Assembly (NCBI GenBank): GCA_965223835.1
Contig: CBDCXQ010000001.1
Span: 3,224,001-3,288,000, forward strand
Direction: 5' to 3'
DNA length: 64,000 bases
From: CAVYXZ01 sp965223835
GTDB lineage: Bacteria; Chloroflexota; Anaerolineae; Aggregatilineales; Phototrophicaceae
Below the pieces are notes generated by a model. That model had not been told where the DNA came from and made no database searches. It worked only from the letters and a program-made list of their open reading frames with translations. Shown here in pieces: positions 25,742 through 34,105 of the stretch. A program made the position numbers and the translations under genes. Position 1 is the first letter of the stretch, and each line of letters starts with the position of its first letter.

Positions 25742-27914
25742 TCTTGATTCGCGTTATCGCTGGCTGCTCATCACGGTGCTGCTAGCTGTTTACCTGTTGG
25801 TCTATCAGAACCAGCCGGCTACCATTGATGGGGAAGCGACGCTGGCCGTCGCCAGCAACCTCTGGCAGCATGGCACACCCGACATCATGATCCTTGGCTC
25901 AGCCGACGGATTGTTGCCGCCCATCTCACGCATGGGCACCTTTGGCGTAGATGGCTTGCTCTATGCCAAAAAAGGCATCGTGCCCTCGCTATTGCTCCTC
26001 CCCTTCGTCGGTCTCGCTCAATTAGGCATTTCCGTTCGTGCCGCCGCCATGCTTTTTAATCCGATCGTAACGATCCTAACAGCTTTAACCATTTATGCCT
26101 GTGCCCGCCAACTGCAACACGGCTCACGAACAGCGTTATTAGCCGCAGTTATTTTTGGTCTCGGCACACTGGCAATCGTCTATACGCGCACACTGTTTGG
26201 CGAACCACTCGCCGGATTATTGTTACTAGCCGCATTTTCTACCGCCCATAGTTATCGCCAGAATGTTAATTCACGCACGCTCATAGCAACGGGCTTGCTG
26301 CTAGGACTAGCGTGTGGGGTCAACATCACCTATGCGCTGGTAGCGCCGATGATCGGTCTATATGCACTGGGGTTAAATCCCCGCCATTGGCATGTTCGCC
26401 CGATCAGCGCACTGGCGGCCCCGATAATGACAATCATTGGGCTGTTGCTGGGCTTTAATATGTTACGCTTCGGTAGCCCATTGACAAGCGGTTATAATTT
26501 CGCCGCCGGAGAAGGTTTTACATCGCCGTTCGGGTTAGGCGTATTTGGTCTCCTGCTCAGCCCATATCGGGGCTTATTCTGGTATAGCCCCATCCTGCTC
26601 CTAATTGTTCCGGGGGCCTTTATATTGCGCCGGCAGCGGTCAACAATCATCATCCTGACGCTGTTAGGATTGCAAGTCGTTACTTATGCGACATGGTGGA
26701 GCTGGCATGGGGGCATCGTCTGGGGGCCACGCTTTCTACTCCCTGTCATGCCGCTGCTCATGCTCCTGACATTGCCAATCATCGCCAAAATCGGTCAACA
26801 GCGCTTCATCACAGTGAGCGTTTTGGTCCTGAGCATCATCTCTATATGGCTTCAGATTCCGGCGCTGATCTATGATTTTGTTCCCTACACCATGTCGCTA
26901 TACAGAGATTATGCGGCAGGTGTTGAGGCCGGATTCTTCACCGGCCTGTCGACTGAAGTCGTTTATCGCCTGGACTTAAGTCCCATCGTCGGGCAGTTTC
27001 GCGTACTCCTCACCGGTTCGCAACCATCACAGCTACCAGCTGATAGCATCCATATCAGCCTCGTGCTTGCCCTCCTCGGCATCGCGCTGCTCATCTGGCG
27101 CGTTCAACATCAATGGCTACCTCGAGTCGTTATCCCACTGTTGATTCTCGCTTCTCTGGCCGTCGTGCTGCGTCAATCACCTGCAGCGGCAGCCACTGTG
27201 ATTGAACAGCAGTTACAACCTGCCGCCAACCAAATCGTGGCCGCGTCAACTGCCTTTGCCGCCAATCTGCTGGATTATGGAGGAGAGACACGAGTCATCA
27301 CCACCCATGCACCAACGTCGCCTGAAGACCCACTGGCTGCTGGCTTATGGGACTATGCGCAGAATCAAGGTGGATTAACCTGGTTTATCACCTGGTTTCC
27401 GCCCGCCCGCCCTGAAAATTGGCAAGAACAGGATCTTTGGCAGCACGCTGCTTTTGTACATGAAATTCCGTTCATCGCCGACCATCGGTCCTTGCTCTTC
27501 GATCTGACAACACCAGTAGATGCCGATCAAACCGCCGGGTGGCAATTTGGCCCCATCCAACTCACAGCTTATGGTCTAAACAGACGAGACGATGGCCTGC
27601 AACTGACACTCGATTGGACCGCCGTTGACCAACCTGAGCAAAATTATAGTTGGTTCGTCCACCTTTTGGATAACAATGGACAAATCATCCAACAACAGGA
27701 TCGTCAACCGCAGGGTGACTATTCCCCAACCACAACCTGGCAACCCGGCGATCATATCAAAGATCATCTATTTTTCCCAATAGGGACCGGTACAGACACT
27801 GCTGGCTGGCAAATCCGCATCGGTTTCGTTGATCCGATAACTGGCGATCGTTTGCCGACAATCGATCCGGTTGGCGAAAAAATACCCGACAATTTTATGC
27901 TGTTGCCGCTCTGA
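25734..27914 (+). CDS. Polytopic membrane protein, glycosyltransferase-39-like
   Basis: A 726-residue protein with about 12 hydrophobic helices in the first 470 residues and a C-terminal extracytoplasmic domain (about 480-726) that looks beta-rich. Near the N-terminus DGEATLAVASNLWQHG, with an acidic residue in the first loop, resembles the GT-C / dolichyl-phosphate-mannose-type glycosyltransferases, which use lipid-linked sugars. The start is a TTG (TTGGCTAATC) inside the end of the upstream gene. The C-terminal SWFVHLLDNNGQIIQQQD segment is often found in Chloroflexi proteins of this type. The role in cell-envelope glycosylation is inferred. Confidence 0.8.
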   Translation: MANLDSRYRWLLITVLLAVYLLVYQNQPATIDGEATLAVASNLWQHGTPDIMILGSADGLLPPISRMGTFGVDGLLYAKKGIVPSLLLLPFVGLAQLGISVRAAAMLFNPIVTILTALTIYACARQLQHGSRTALLAAVIFGLGTLAIVYTRTLFGEPLAGLLLLAAFSTAHSYRQNVNSRTLIATGLLLGLACGVNITYALVAPMIGLYALGLNPRHWHVRPISALAAPIMTIIGLLLGFNMLRFGSPLTSGYNFAAGEGFTSPFGLGVFGLLLSPYRGLFWYSPILLLIVPGAFILRRQRSTIIILTLLGLQVVTYATWWSWHGGIVWGPRFLLPVMPLLMLLTLPIIAKIGQQRFITVSVLVLSIISIWLQIPALIYDFVPYTMSLYRDYAAGVEAGFFTGLSTEVVYRLDLSPIVGQFRVLLTGSQPSQLPADSIHISLVLALLGIALLIWRVQHQWLPRVVIPLLILASLAVVLRQSPAAAATVIEQQLQPAANQIVAASTAFAANLLDYGGETRVITTHAPTSPEDPLAAGLWDYAQNQGGLTWFITWFPPARPENWQEQDLWQHAAFVHEIPFIADHRSLLFDLTTPVDADQTAGWQFGPIQLTAYGLNRRDDGLQLTLDWTAVDQPEQNYSWFVHLLDNNGQIIQQQDRQPQGDYSPTTTWQPGDHIKDHLFFPIGTGTDTAGWQIRIGFVDPITGDRLPTIDPVGEKIPDNFMLLPL

Positions 27915-27935
27915 ACATTGGGTTAGACCACCAGT

Positions 27936-29201
27936 CTACAACTGCTTTAGCACCGCCTCCAATTCATCAATCTCTTGATGCGTGTTGTAATGCGCCAGAC
28001 CGATACGCAACATCCCCTGCTCACCTCGGCCCAGCCGATCCATGATCTCCTGGGCATAATAGTTGCCCGACCACACATAGATGTTGTTTTCCGCCAGCAA
28101 TTGCGCCAGTTCGGCGGGTGAGCGGCTATCATGCGCACAGGCCACCGTCGGCACTCGTTCAGCAAAACGCGCCGGGTCGCTGATTCCGGCAATCGTCATA
28201 CCTGGAATTCGCTGCAACACTTCGATCAGATGTGTGACAAGTTCAGACTCATAGACTGCTGACGCTGCCATACCGGTCTTGAGATCAAGTGAGTTACCAG
28301 AAAAATCTGGAAATTCATCGACGTAGCCAGCGCCATAGTCCCGTCCAATCCCCGCGAGGTAATCCAATGCGCCGCCGACACCCGCGATGGTCTCGTGACT
28401 CTGCGTACCAGTCTCCCAGCGTTCGGGTGGCACATCTTTTGCCGGACGAACTTTATAAACAGGTAGTTCCGCCAGCAGATCATAGCGTCCCCACAACAGC
28501 CCAATATGAGGTCCATAAAATTTGTAGGCCGAGCACAGCAAAAAATCACAATCAATTGCCTGCACATCTATCGGGATATGCGGGGCGCTTTGCACAGCAT
28601 CCACCACGAACAATGCACCGGCAGCATGGGCCATCGCCGCAATCTGCTGTACGGGGTTGATGGTACCAACCGCATTCGATGCGTGAACCGCCGCAACAAT
28701 CCGGGTTTTTTCCGTGAGAGCCGCTTCCAGGCTATCCATATCCAGCGTACAGTCTGTCGTGACAATATCGGCCCAACGAATGACAAGATCATAATCTTCC
28801 GCAATCCGTCGCCAGGGTTGTACATTGGCATCATGATCCATGTGCGTCAACACAATTTCAGCGCCCCGTTGCAATGTTTTGCCCAATGCCCGGCTCAGCG
28901 CAAAATTCAGCGTCGTCATATTCGCGCCAAAAACAATCTCCTTCGCCGCCGGTGCGTTGATAAAATCGGCCACTTTTTGCCGCACCGCCCCAATCAGGTC
29001 GTCCGTTTGCTGACTGGATGCAAATGCTCCGCCTTGATTGGCATTCATATGTACAAAATAATCAACCACAGCGTCAATCACAATTTGCGGCACCTGCGTG
29101 CCAGCCGGATTATCAAAGAAGATTGGCGCTTTAGCGCCATGCGTTTTAACTTGACTTAATGCCGGAAACTGAGCGCGTAAGGCATGCACATCAAAACTCA
29201 T
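27936..29201 (-). CDS. Class V aminotransferase, cysteine-desulfurase-like (VC1184-type)
   Basis: A 421-residue PLP enzyme of fold type I. The PLP lysine is in LLCSAYKFYGPHIG, with the Asp-x-x-Gln in FVVDAVQSAPH and FDNPAGTQVP near the start, typical of the SufS/IscS-like superfamily. The segment where desulfurases carry the catalytic Cys reads YVWSGNYYAQEI, without Cys, so sulfur mobilisation is doubtful and another beta-elimination or transamination reaction is more likely. I start at MSFDVHALRAQF (29201) because AGAGG lies 6 nt upstream; 28 further codons are open. It is convergent with the membrane protein and divergent from a histidine kinase. Confidence 0.88.
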   Translation of the reverse strand: MSFDVHALRAQFPALSQVKTHGAKAPIFFDNPAGTQVPQIVIDAVVDYFVHMNANQGGAFASSQQTDDLIGAVRQKVADFINAPAAKEIVFGANMTTLNFALSRALGKTLQRGAEIVLTHMDHDANVQPWRRIAEDYDLVIRWADIVTTDCTLDMDSLEAALTEKTRIVAAVHASNAVGTINPVQQIAAMAHAAGALFVVDAVQSAPHIPIDVQAIDCDFLLCSAYKFYGPHIGLLWGRYDLLAELPVYKVRPAKDVPPERWETGTQSHETIAGVGGALDYLAGIGRDYGAGYVDEFPDFSGNSLDLKTGMAASAVYESELVTHLIEVLQRIPGMTIAGISDPARFAERVPTVACAHDSRSPAELAQLLAENNIYVWSGNYYAQEIMDRLGRGEQGMLRIGLAHYNTHQEIDELEAVLKQL

Positions 29202-29327
29202 CAAAGACCTCTTTCGTGTCAGATATTGGCTGCAAGTGTAGCCGAAGGTCCTACTGGACACCATAACCATTGCAATAACTACCACATGTTTATATGATGA
29301 GTTAGATTATGGTATAAGAAAACATAC

Positions 29328-30959
29328 GTGAGTGTTGCCGTGACCGATCTATCCAGCCTGCGCATTCAAAATCAACTGCTTACTGCTGAAGTCAAGCGAC
29401 GCATTGACCAACTCGCTGCGATCAACACCGTCGCCGCCACGGTTGGGCAATCGCTGGACCTGGATGTGACATTGGACACAGCGATCAATGTCGTCCTGGA
29501 GATTGTTGGCGCTGAAGCGGGTGGCATTAGCCTGATTGACAATGAAAATGGCGAGGTGGTGGTGCGGGCACAGCGCGGCTGGACTCGTGATCTGGAAAAA
29601 CGCCCGATGCGCATTCCCGTCGATCAAGGCATGTCCGGTCAGGTTATCCAAACTAACGATGTTGTTGTCGATAACAACTTTGATGGCAACGAAGACCTGG
29701 CGATTCCGAGCTTTCACGAAGAACAATTTCGCTCGATCGTCATGGCCCCCATGCATGCTCGCAGCGAGATTATCGGCATCCTCAGTATCATGAGCAGCAA
29801 GCCCGATCAGTTCAATGACGAGATTATCGGCGTCCTGCGTGCCATCGCCGATACGGTGGGCGTCGCCTTGAATAATGCCCAGCTTTACGAAAACGCACTG
29901 GAAAATGAGAAGAATCTTGGTGCAATCCTCGATTCATCGACCGATGGCATCATTGCCACCAACCAGAATAGCCGGGTGCGGCTTATTAATCACAAAGCGG
30001 CGGCAATGTTCGAAGTCAATGCCGCCCGGTTGATCGGCATCCCATTACGTGAAATCCCAATCGAACCCAATGTCCGCGATGTGCTGCTGCGTGCCTTGAG
30101 TTCACGTACTAAAACACATCAGGAATCATTCGAGGTCGCGTTTGAATCGGGCCTGATCGCCTCCATCGCCGTCCTCCCGATCTACTTTGAGCAGCAGATT
30201 CAGCAAAATGGTACCACTGATGGCTGGGTAATCGTCCTACGCGATGTCACCCACTTGCGGAAGGCTGAACTATCCCGTGCGCAATTTATTGCCGCTGCCG
30301 CTCATGACATGCGTAGTCCGCTCAGCGTCACCCTAAATTCAGTTAAACTGCTCGACAGTATGTTAGAACACCCCGACCCAACAATCGCCGAATTAATTGG
30401 CTTAGCTGAAAATGGCGTCACGCGCTTGCAAGCCTTGATCGATGATGTCCTTAAACTCGAACAGATCGAAGCTGGATATGGTGTCGAGCGCGAACCGATT
30501 GAAGTCGCAGCCTTATTACGCGAAGCAGGTCGCCAGATGCGGCCATTGATGAAGGCCAAACAGATCGAACTCAAGCTAGAATTGGAAGATGATTTACCCA
30601 CGATGAACCTCGATCAGGCCTTACTGAATCGCGCCCTCATCAACTACCTAGATAATGCGACTAAGTACACACCAGAAGGTGGCACGATCCTGCTGAAGGC
30701 CTTCACCAAAAGTGAACTGCTGCATATTGAAGTGACGGATAATGGCCCTGGAATTCCACCACCCGATCAGGTCCGGCTGTTTGAGCGCTTTTATCGGGCG
30801 CCGGGAACCCGCAATTTACCCGGAACCGGCCTCGGCCTTGCCATTGTGAAATCAGTAGCTGAAACCAATGGCGGCGACGTTTATGTGCGCAGCAATCCCG
30901 ACCAGGGAAGCACTTTCGGCATGACGATACGGATGGATTTTGCTGTCAACTCGAAATAA
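29328..30959 (+). CDS. GAF-PAS sensor histidine kinase
   Basis: A 543-residue soluble kinase with no membrane helix. A GAF domain (about residues 30-190), a PAS domain (about 195-310), a dimerisation domain with the phospho-accepting His326 (AAAAHDMRSPLSV) and an HATPase_c domain with N (NYLDNATKYTPEG), G1 (DNGPGIP) and G2 (GTGLGLAIVKS) boxes follow in order. It probably senses a cytosolic ligand or redox state. The start is a GTG in ACGTGAGTGTTGCC; a TGGTATAAG element lies about 20 nt upstream. No response regulator is adjacent. Confidence 0.92.
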   Translation: MSVAVTDLSSLRIQNQLLTAEVKRRIDQLAAINTVAATVGQSLDLDVTLDTAINVVLEIVGAEAGGISLIDNENGEVVVRAQRGWTRDLEKRPMRIPVDQGMSGQVIQTNDVVVDNNFDGNEDLAIPSFHEEQFRSIVMAPMHARSEIIGILSIMSSKPDQFNDEIIGVLRAIADTVGVALNNAQLYENALENEKNLGAILDSSTDGIIATNQNSRVRLINHKAAAMFEVNAARLIGIPLREIPIEPNVRDVLLRALSSRTKTHQESFEVAFESGLIASIAVLPIYFEQQIQQNGTTDGWVIVLRDVTHLRKAELSRAQFIAAAAHDMRSPLSVTLNSVKLLDSMLEHPDPTIAELIGLAENGVTRLQALIDDVLKLEQIEAGYGVEREPIEVAALLREAGRQMRPLMKAKQIELKLELEDDLPTMNLDQALLNRALINYLDNATKYTPEGGTILLKAFTKSELLHIEVTDNGPGIPPPDQVRLFERFYRAPGTRNLPGTGLGLAIVKSVAETNGGDVYVRSNPDQGSTFGMTIRMDFAVNSK

Positions 30960-31017
30960 ATGCACAACCAAAAATAAGATTGGCAACTGTGATCTGACAC
31001 AAAATGCGCTGCTAAGC

Positions 31018-31770
31018 CTAAAGATTGATCGCAGCACGCACCTGTTGGGCAATCGCGGCAAACGTATCGCTGTAGATAAAATCCACTTGACGTGGACGCG
31101 GCAACGCTACCGGTAAATCTAGCCTGATCTGGCCAGGCCGGGGTGACATGACCAGTACACGATCAGCCAGCAGCACCGCTTCATTAATGTCATGTGTCAC
31201 CATCAAGACAGTGGGTCGTTCGCGGGTCCACATACGTAACAAATCAAAGCTGATTTGCTCACGAGTAAGCGCATCGAGCGCACCAAAAGGCTCATCTAAC
31301 AATAGAAGCCCCGGATTCTGAATGAGTACGCGTCCAAGCGCTGCCCGCTGCGACATACCACCGGAAAGCTCACCGGGATAAGCTTCGGCGAAATCAGCTA
31401 AGCCCAATGTCGGCAGAAGATCATTGACCGCGGCATACCGCTTTGCCCGATTTTGCCCCGCCAATTCCAGCGGCAGCGCGATATTATCCTGTACCGTACG
31501 CCAGGGCATCAGGTTCGCATCCTGAAACATCAACCCAACGCGCTTCGATGGTTCGGTAACTGGCAGATTGTCCAGCAGCACTTCACCGTTTGTAGGCGAT
31601 TCTAATCCAGCTAGCAGGCGAATCAGGGTACTCTTGCCACAACCGCTTGGCCCCACCAATGTCACAAATGTGCCGGGCGCAATGTTAAGCGTCAACGGTC
31701 CTAAAACCGGCATCCTCGCGCCGTCAGGTGTGGTATACGCAACCCGTAAATCACGGGTCTGAATTCGCAT
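31018..31770 (-). CDS. ABC transporter ATP-binding protein of the RibXY-type riboflavin importer
   Basis: A 250-residue ATPase of the nitrate/taurine/thiamin-precursor transporter group. Walker A is GPSGCGKSTLI, the signature LSGGMSQRAALGR, Walker B LLLLDEPFGALD and the switch His in MVTHD. It is third in the operon behind permease and binding protein, 12 nt after the binding-protein gene, and is therefore under the same FMN riboswitch. By position it energises uptake of riboflavin or a related flavin. Confidence 0.93.
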   Translation of the reverse strand: MRIQTRDLRVAYTTPDGARMPVLGPLTLNIAPGTFVTLVGPSGCGKSTLIRLLAGLESPTNGEVLLDNLPVTEPSKRVGLMFQDANLMPWRTVQDNIALPLELAGQNRAKRYAAVNDLLPTLGLADFAEAYPGELSGGMSQRAALGRVLIQNPGLLLLDEPFGALDALTREQISFDLLRMWTRERPTVLMVTHDINEAVLLADRVLVMSPRPGQIRLDLPVALPRPRQVDFIYSDTFAAIAQQVRAAINL

Positions 31771-31782
31771 TGCTTATTCTCG

Positions 31783-32898
31783 TTATTCCTGTGTCACAAA
31801 ATCGTTGGTGAATGCCCCGCTCAATTCAATTGGCGCTTCCAGAAAACCCATCGTCAGTAGTACATCCTGGGTCAATGCCCAGGAGTCCGCATCTGTCAGG
31901 CCCAATGTCTCGGCTTCCCATAATTCGATCGTGTTCAAGAGCACATCAAACTGCACCAGATCAGCAGCAGCGAATTGTGCCCCTAATCGTTCACGCAGGG
32001 CTAAACGACTGGCGGCAATGCCTTCTGCGTCCGGGTTGGTTGCCAGGAAATCAGCCTGTAAGTCAGCCTCTTCCATCAACACCACTGCCAGATCAGCAGC
32101 TAATAGATTTTCAACAAAGTTGCCGCTAATCAAGAAGGCTTCCGCTGGATTATTGATCGCCGCTTGCACGCCGGCATCAAAAGCTGTGACCACTGCCTGC
32201 ACGAGGCCGGGGTCATCCGCAATCGTGGTCTCATTCGTCACCAGACCATTGGAAACCATATCCACTGCCGCCGCGACCGGCAACACGCGCGTACCGGTCC
32301 AGGCACCACAATCGCCCGCTTCGGCCCGTTGTTCGATTTGCAGGGGTTCGTTATTGATGTACACAACTGCCGCTTCGACCGCACCTACACAGACAACTTC
32401 CGGCGCATTAAAGCCAATCGGTTCCAGTTGAATTTCAGCTTCCGTCATTTCAGATGCAGTGAGCAGCGCCACCAGACCACTGTAACTGGCCCCAAAACGT
32501 CCCGGAATGCCGACTGTGCGCCCGGCGAGGTCGTTCACCGTTTCAATATCACTATCGACTGCAACCACCACACCCACCGGATATTCCTGAAACCATTCAT
32601 ACACAAACACCACCGGACGCTCATTGGCTCGTGCCTGAATCACCTGTTCGCCGCTGATGATGCCAAATTTGATTTGATCTGCTGCAATCAGGTTCACTCC
32701 GTCCGGTTCATCACCGTGCTGAATGGTGACATTCAGATCTTCAAAATAGCCATTCTCCAGCGCCACATAAACCGGCGCAAATTGCACGTTGGGAATAAAC
32801 GTCAGGAAAAAGGTTACATCAGTTGTCGCTTGCGGTTGAACTGACGAGACCATCAACAAAACGGCAACAATCAATAGCATATAGCCTGACTTACGCAA
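31783..32898 (-). CDS. ribY: Substrate-binding protein of a predicted riboflavin ABC transporter (RibY-like)
   Basis: A 371-residue protein of the NMT1/THI5-like (ThiY) periplasmic-binding family. A hydrophobic signal segment (residues about 7-20, then QATTDV) is followed by the family opening LTFIPNVQFAPVYVALENGYF, a second-lobe segment TVGIPGRFGASYSG and a tail of helices. ThiY itself binds a pyrimidine thiamin precursor, but this gene is controlled by an FMN riboswitch, which fits the RibY proteins described in Chloroflexi. No lipobox Cys is present, so anchoring is by an uncleaved signal or the cleaved protein is free. It lies 12 nt downstream of the permease. Confidence 0.88.
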   Translation of the reverse strand: MRKSGYMLLIVAVLLMVSSVQPQATTDVTFFLTFIPNVQFAPVYVALENGYFEDLNVTIQHGDEPDGVNLIAADQIKFGIISGEQVIQARANERPVVFVYEWFQEYPVGVVVAVDSDIETVNDLAGRTVGIPGRFGASYSGLVALLTASEMTEAEIQLEPIGFNAPEVVCVGAVEAAVVYINNEPLQIEQRAEAGDCGAWTGTRVLPVAAAVDMVSNGLVTNETTIADDPGLVQAVVTAFDAGVQAAINNPAEAFLISGNFVENLLAADLAVVLMEEADLQADFLATNPDAEGIAASRLALRERLGAQFAAADLVQFDVLLNTIELWEAETLGLTDADSWALTQDVLLTMGFLEAPIELSGAFTNDFVTQE

Positions 32899-32910
32899 AG
32901 TATCCTCCGA

Positions 32911-33714
32911 TCAACGAGTACGAACTTGCCAGGACAGTACCCGGCGTTCAATTAAAGCCACCGCGCCATATAGCAGACGCGCAATCACCGCCAGTGTAAT
33001 CACTGCAACCAGCACTAACGGCGTATCAAATTGGTTTCGCGCCAAAGTAATCAGAAACCCCAGCCCGGCATTCGCACTCACAAACTCACCAACGACTGCA
33101 CCAATCACCGCCAGCGTCGCGCTAATCTTCAACCCGCCCATCAACACGGGCATCGCCGCCGGAATCTCGAGTTTGGTGAGCATTTGCCAGGGGGTCGCCC
33201 GCTGCGAACGCATCAAATCAAGCAGCGGTTGCGGCACATTGCGAATACCCACTACTGTATTCAACAGGGTCGGAAAAAATACGATTAGCGCACTGGTAAT
33301 GATCTTGCTGGTTAACCCACTGCCAAACCAGATCACCAGCATGGGAGCATAGGCCACCGCCGGGGTCGATTGTAGGCTGACGATGATCGGAGCTAGCGAC
33401 GCTTCTAGCAGGGGATGCCGGGCAATCAAATAGCCGAGGAGGACGCCCACGCTCGACCCCACCAACAACCCGGCCAGCACTGCTGAAAGTGTCACCTGAG
33501 CATGAAACCAGAGGCGACCATCCAGCAGCACATCGACAAATTTCTCGGCAACCGCCACTGGCGGCGGGATAATGAAAACTGGGTAAACTTCCAACACGGT
33601 AATCAATTGCCATAGCAATAGCAACGCGGCAATAACGACAAGGGGTGCCAGACGCCGCACTACAGGTTGACCAGTAGCTTTGGTAAATGCAGTTGAAAGG
33701 AGTGTTTGTTGCAT
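32911..33714 (-). CDS. ribX: ABC transporter permease of a predicted riboflavin importer (RibX-like)
   Basis: A 267-residue inner-membrane permease of the SsuC/TauC/ThiX type with about six helices and the cytoplasmic EAA-like loop (DLMRSQRATPWQMLTKLEIPAAMP) that docks the ATPase. It is the first gene after the FMN riboswitch, which predicts flavin or riboflavin transport. I take the ATG at 33714 as the start: it begins immediately after the riboswitch terminator. The in-frame ATG at 33759 lies upstream of the terminator and would translate through it, which is not expected. Confidence 0.9.
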   Translation of the reverse strand: MQQTLLSTAFTKATGQPVVRRLAPLVVIAALLLLWQLITVLEVYPVFIIPPPVAVAEKFVDVLLDGRLWFHAQVTLSAVLAGLLVGSSVGVLLGYLIARHPLLEASLAPIIVSLQSTPAVAYAPMLVIWFGSGLTSKIITSALIVFFPTLLNTVVGIRNVPQPLLDLMRSQRATPWQMLTKLEIPAAMPVLMGGLKISATLAVIGAVVGEFVSANAGLGFLITLARNQFDTPLVLVAVITLAVIARLLYGAVALIERRVLSWQVRTR

Positions 33715-33715
33715 C

Positions 33716-33746
33716 AAAAACCCCGCAGTCTCGCGCAACAACGGGG
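33716..33746 (-). terminator. Riboswitch-controlled intrinsic terminator
   Basis: CCCCG and CGGGG pair across a 16-nt loop, followed on the minus strand by TTTTT and directly by the ribX start codon. The left arm (CTGCCCCG, 33742-33749) is also the exact complement of the riboswitch 5' strand CGGGGCAG (34028-34035). Confidence 0.8.
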
Positions 33747-33772
33747 CAGAAGCATGCATACCAGACTGGTTT

Positions 33773-33801
33773 AAGTGGTGGTTGAATCTTCAACACCACT
33801 T
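33773..33801 (-). other. Inverted repeat in the riboswitch expression platform
   Basis: AAGTGGTG and CACCACTT, extended by TTGAA/TTCAA with one bulged base, form a strong hairpin between the FMN aptamer and the terminator. No U tract follows, so it is likely a spacer or antiterminator-support helix rather than a terminator. Confidence 0.5.
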
Positions 33802-33865
33802 ACCAGTGAAAACACATGAATGGTAAGCAAACACAACTCCCTAACACATTGTCAGGTCGTTGCCA

Positions 33866-34043
33866 CACCTTCTCCCATCCAGACTGTAACTGTCGGCTCT
33901 GGCCTCTCACCAGATCCACCGGCATGATTGTGGACAATCATGACGCACCAAAGTACAAAAGTCGTTGGTGACACGGGTCGCGGGCTGGGTACTTTTTCGT
34001 ACCATACCGCCGGTAGGGAATTCCACCCTGCCCCGAAGGTTCG
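33866..34043 (-). ncRNA. FMN riboswitch (RFN element)
   Basis: On the minus strand the conserved RFN parts occur in order: CCTTCGGGGCAGGGTGG, ATTCCCTACCGGCGGTA, a variable hairpin, AGCCCGCGA, a second variable arm, CCGGTGGATCTGG, CCAGAGCCGACAGTTACAG and TCTGGATGGGAGAAGG. P1 closes through CCTTC/GAAGG. It controls the three-gene transporter downstream and predicts shut-off when FMN is abundant. Confidence 0.97.
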
Positions 34044-34060
34044 CTTATGATATTGTGAGA

Positions 34061-34069
34061 ATTATAACA
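34061..34069 (-). promoter_or_regulatory. Extended -10 promoter of the riboswitch transcript
   Basis: TGTTATAAT on the minus strand, about 18 nt before the first base of the aptamer. No good -35 box, which an extended -10 can compensate. Confidence 0.6.
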
Positions 34070-34105
34070 CACAAATCCTAACAGGCATCTAACAATAAGT
34101 CCGTT

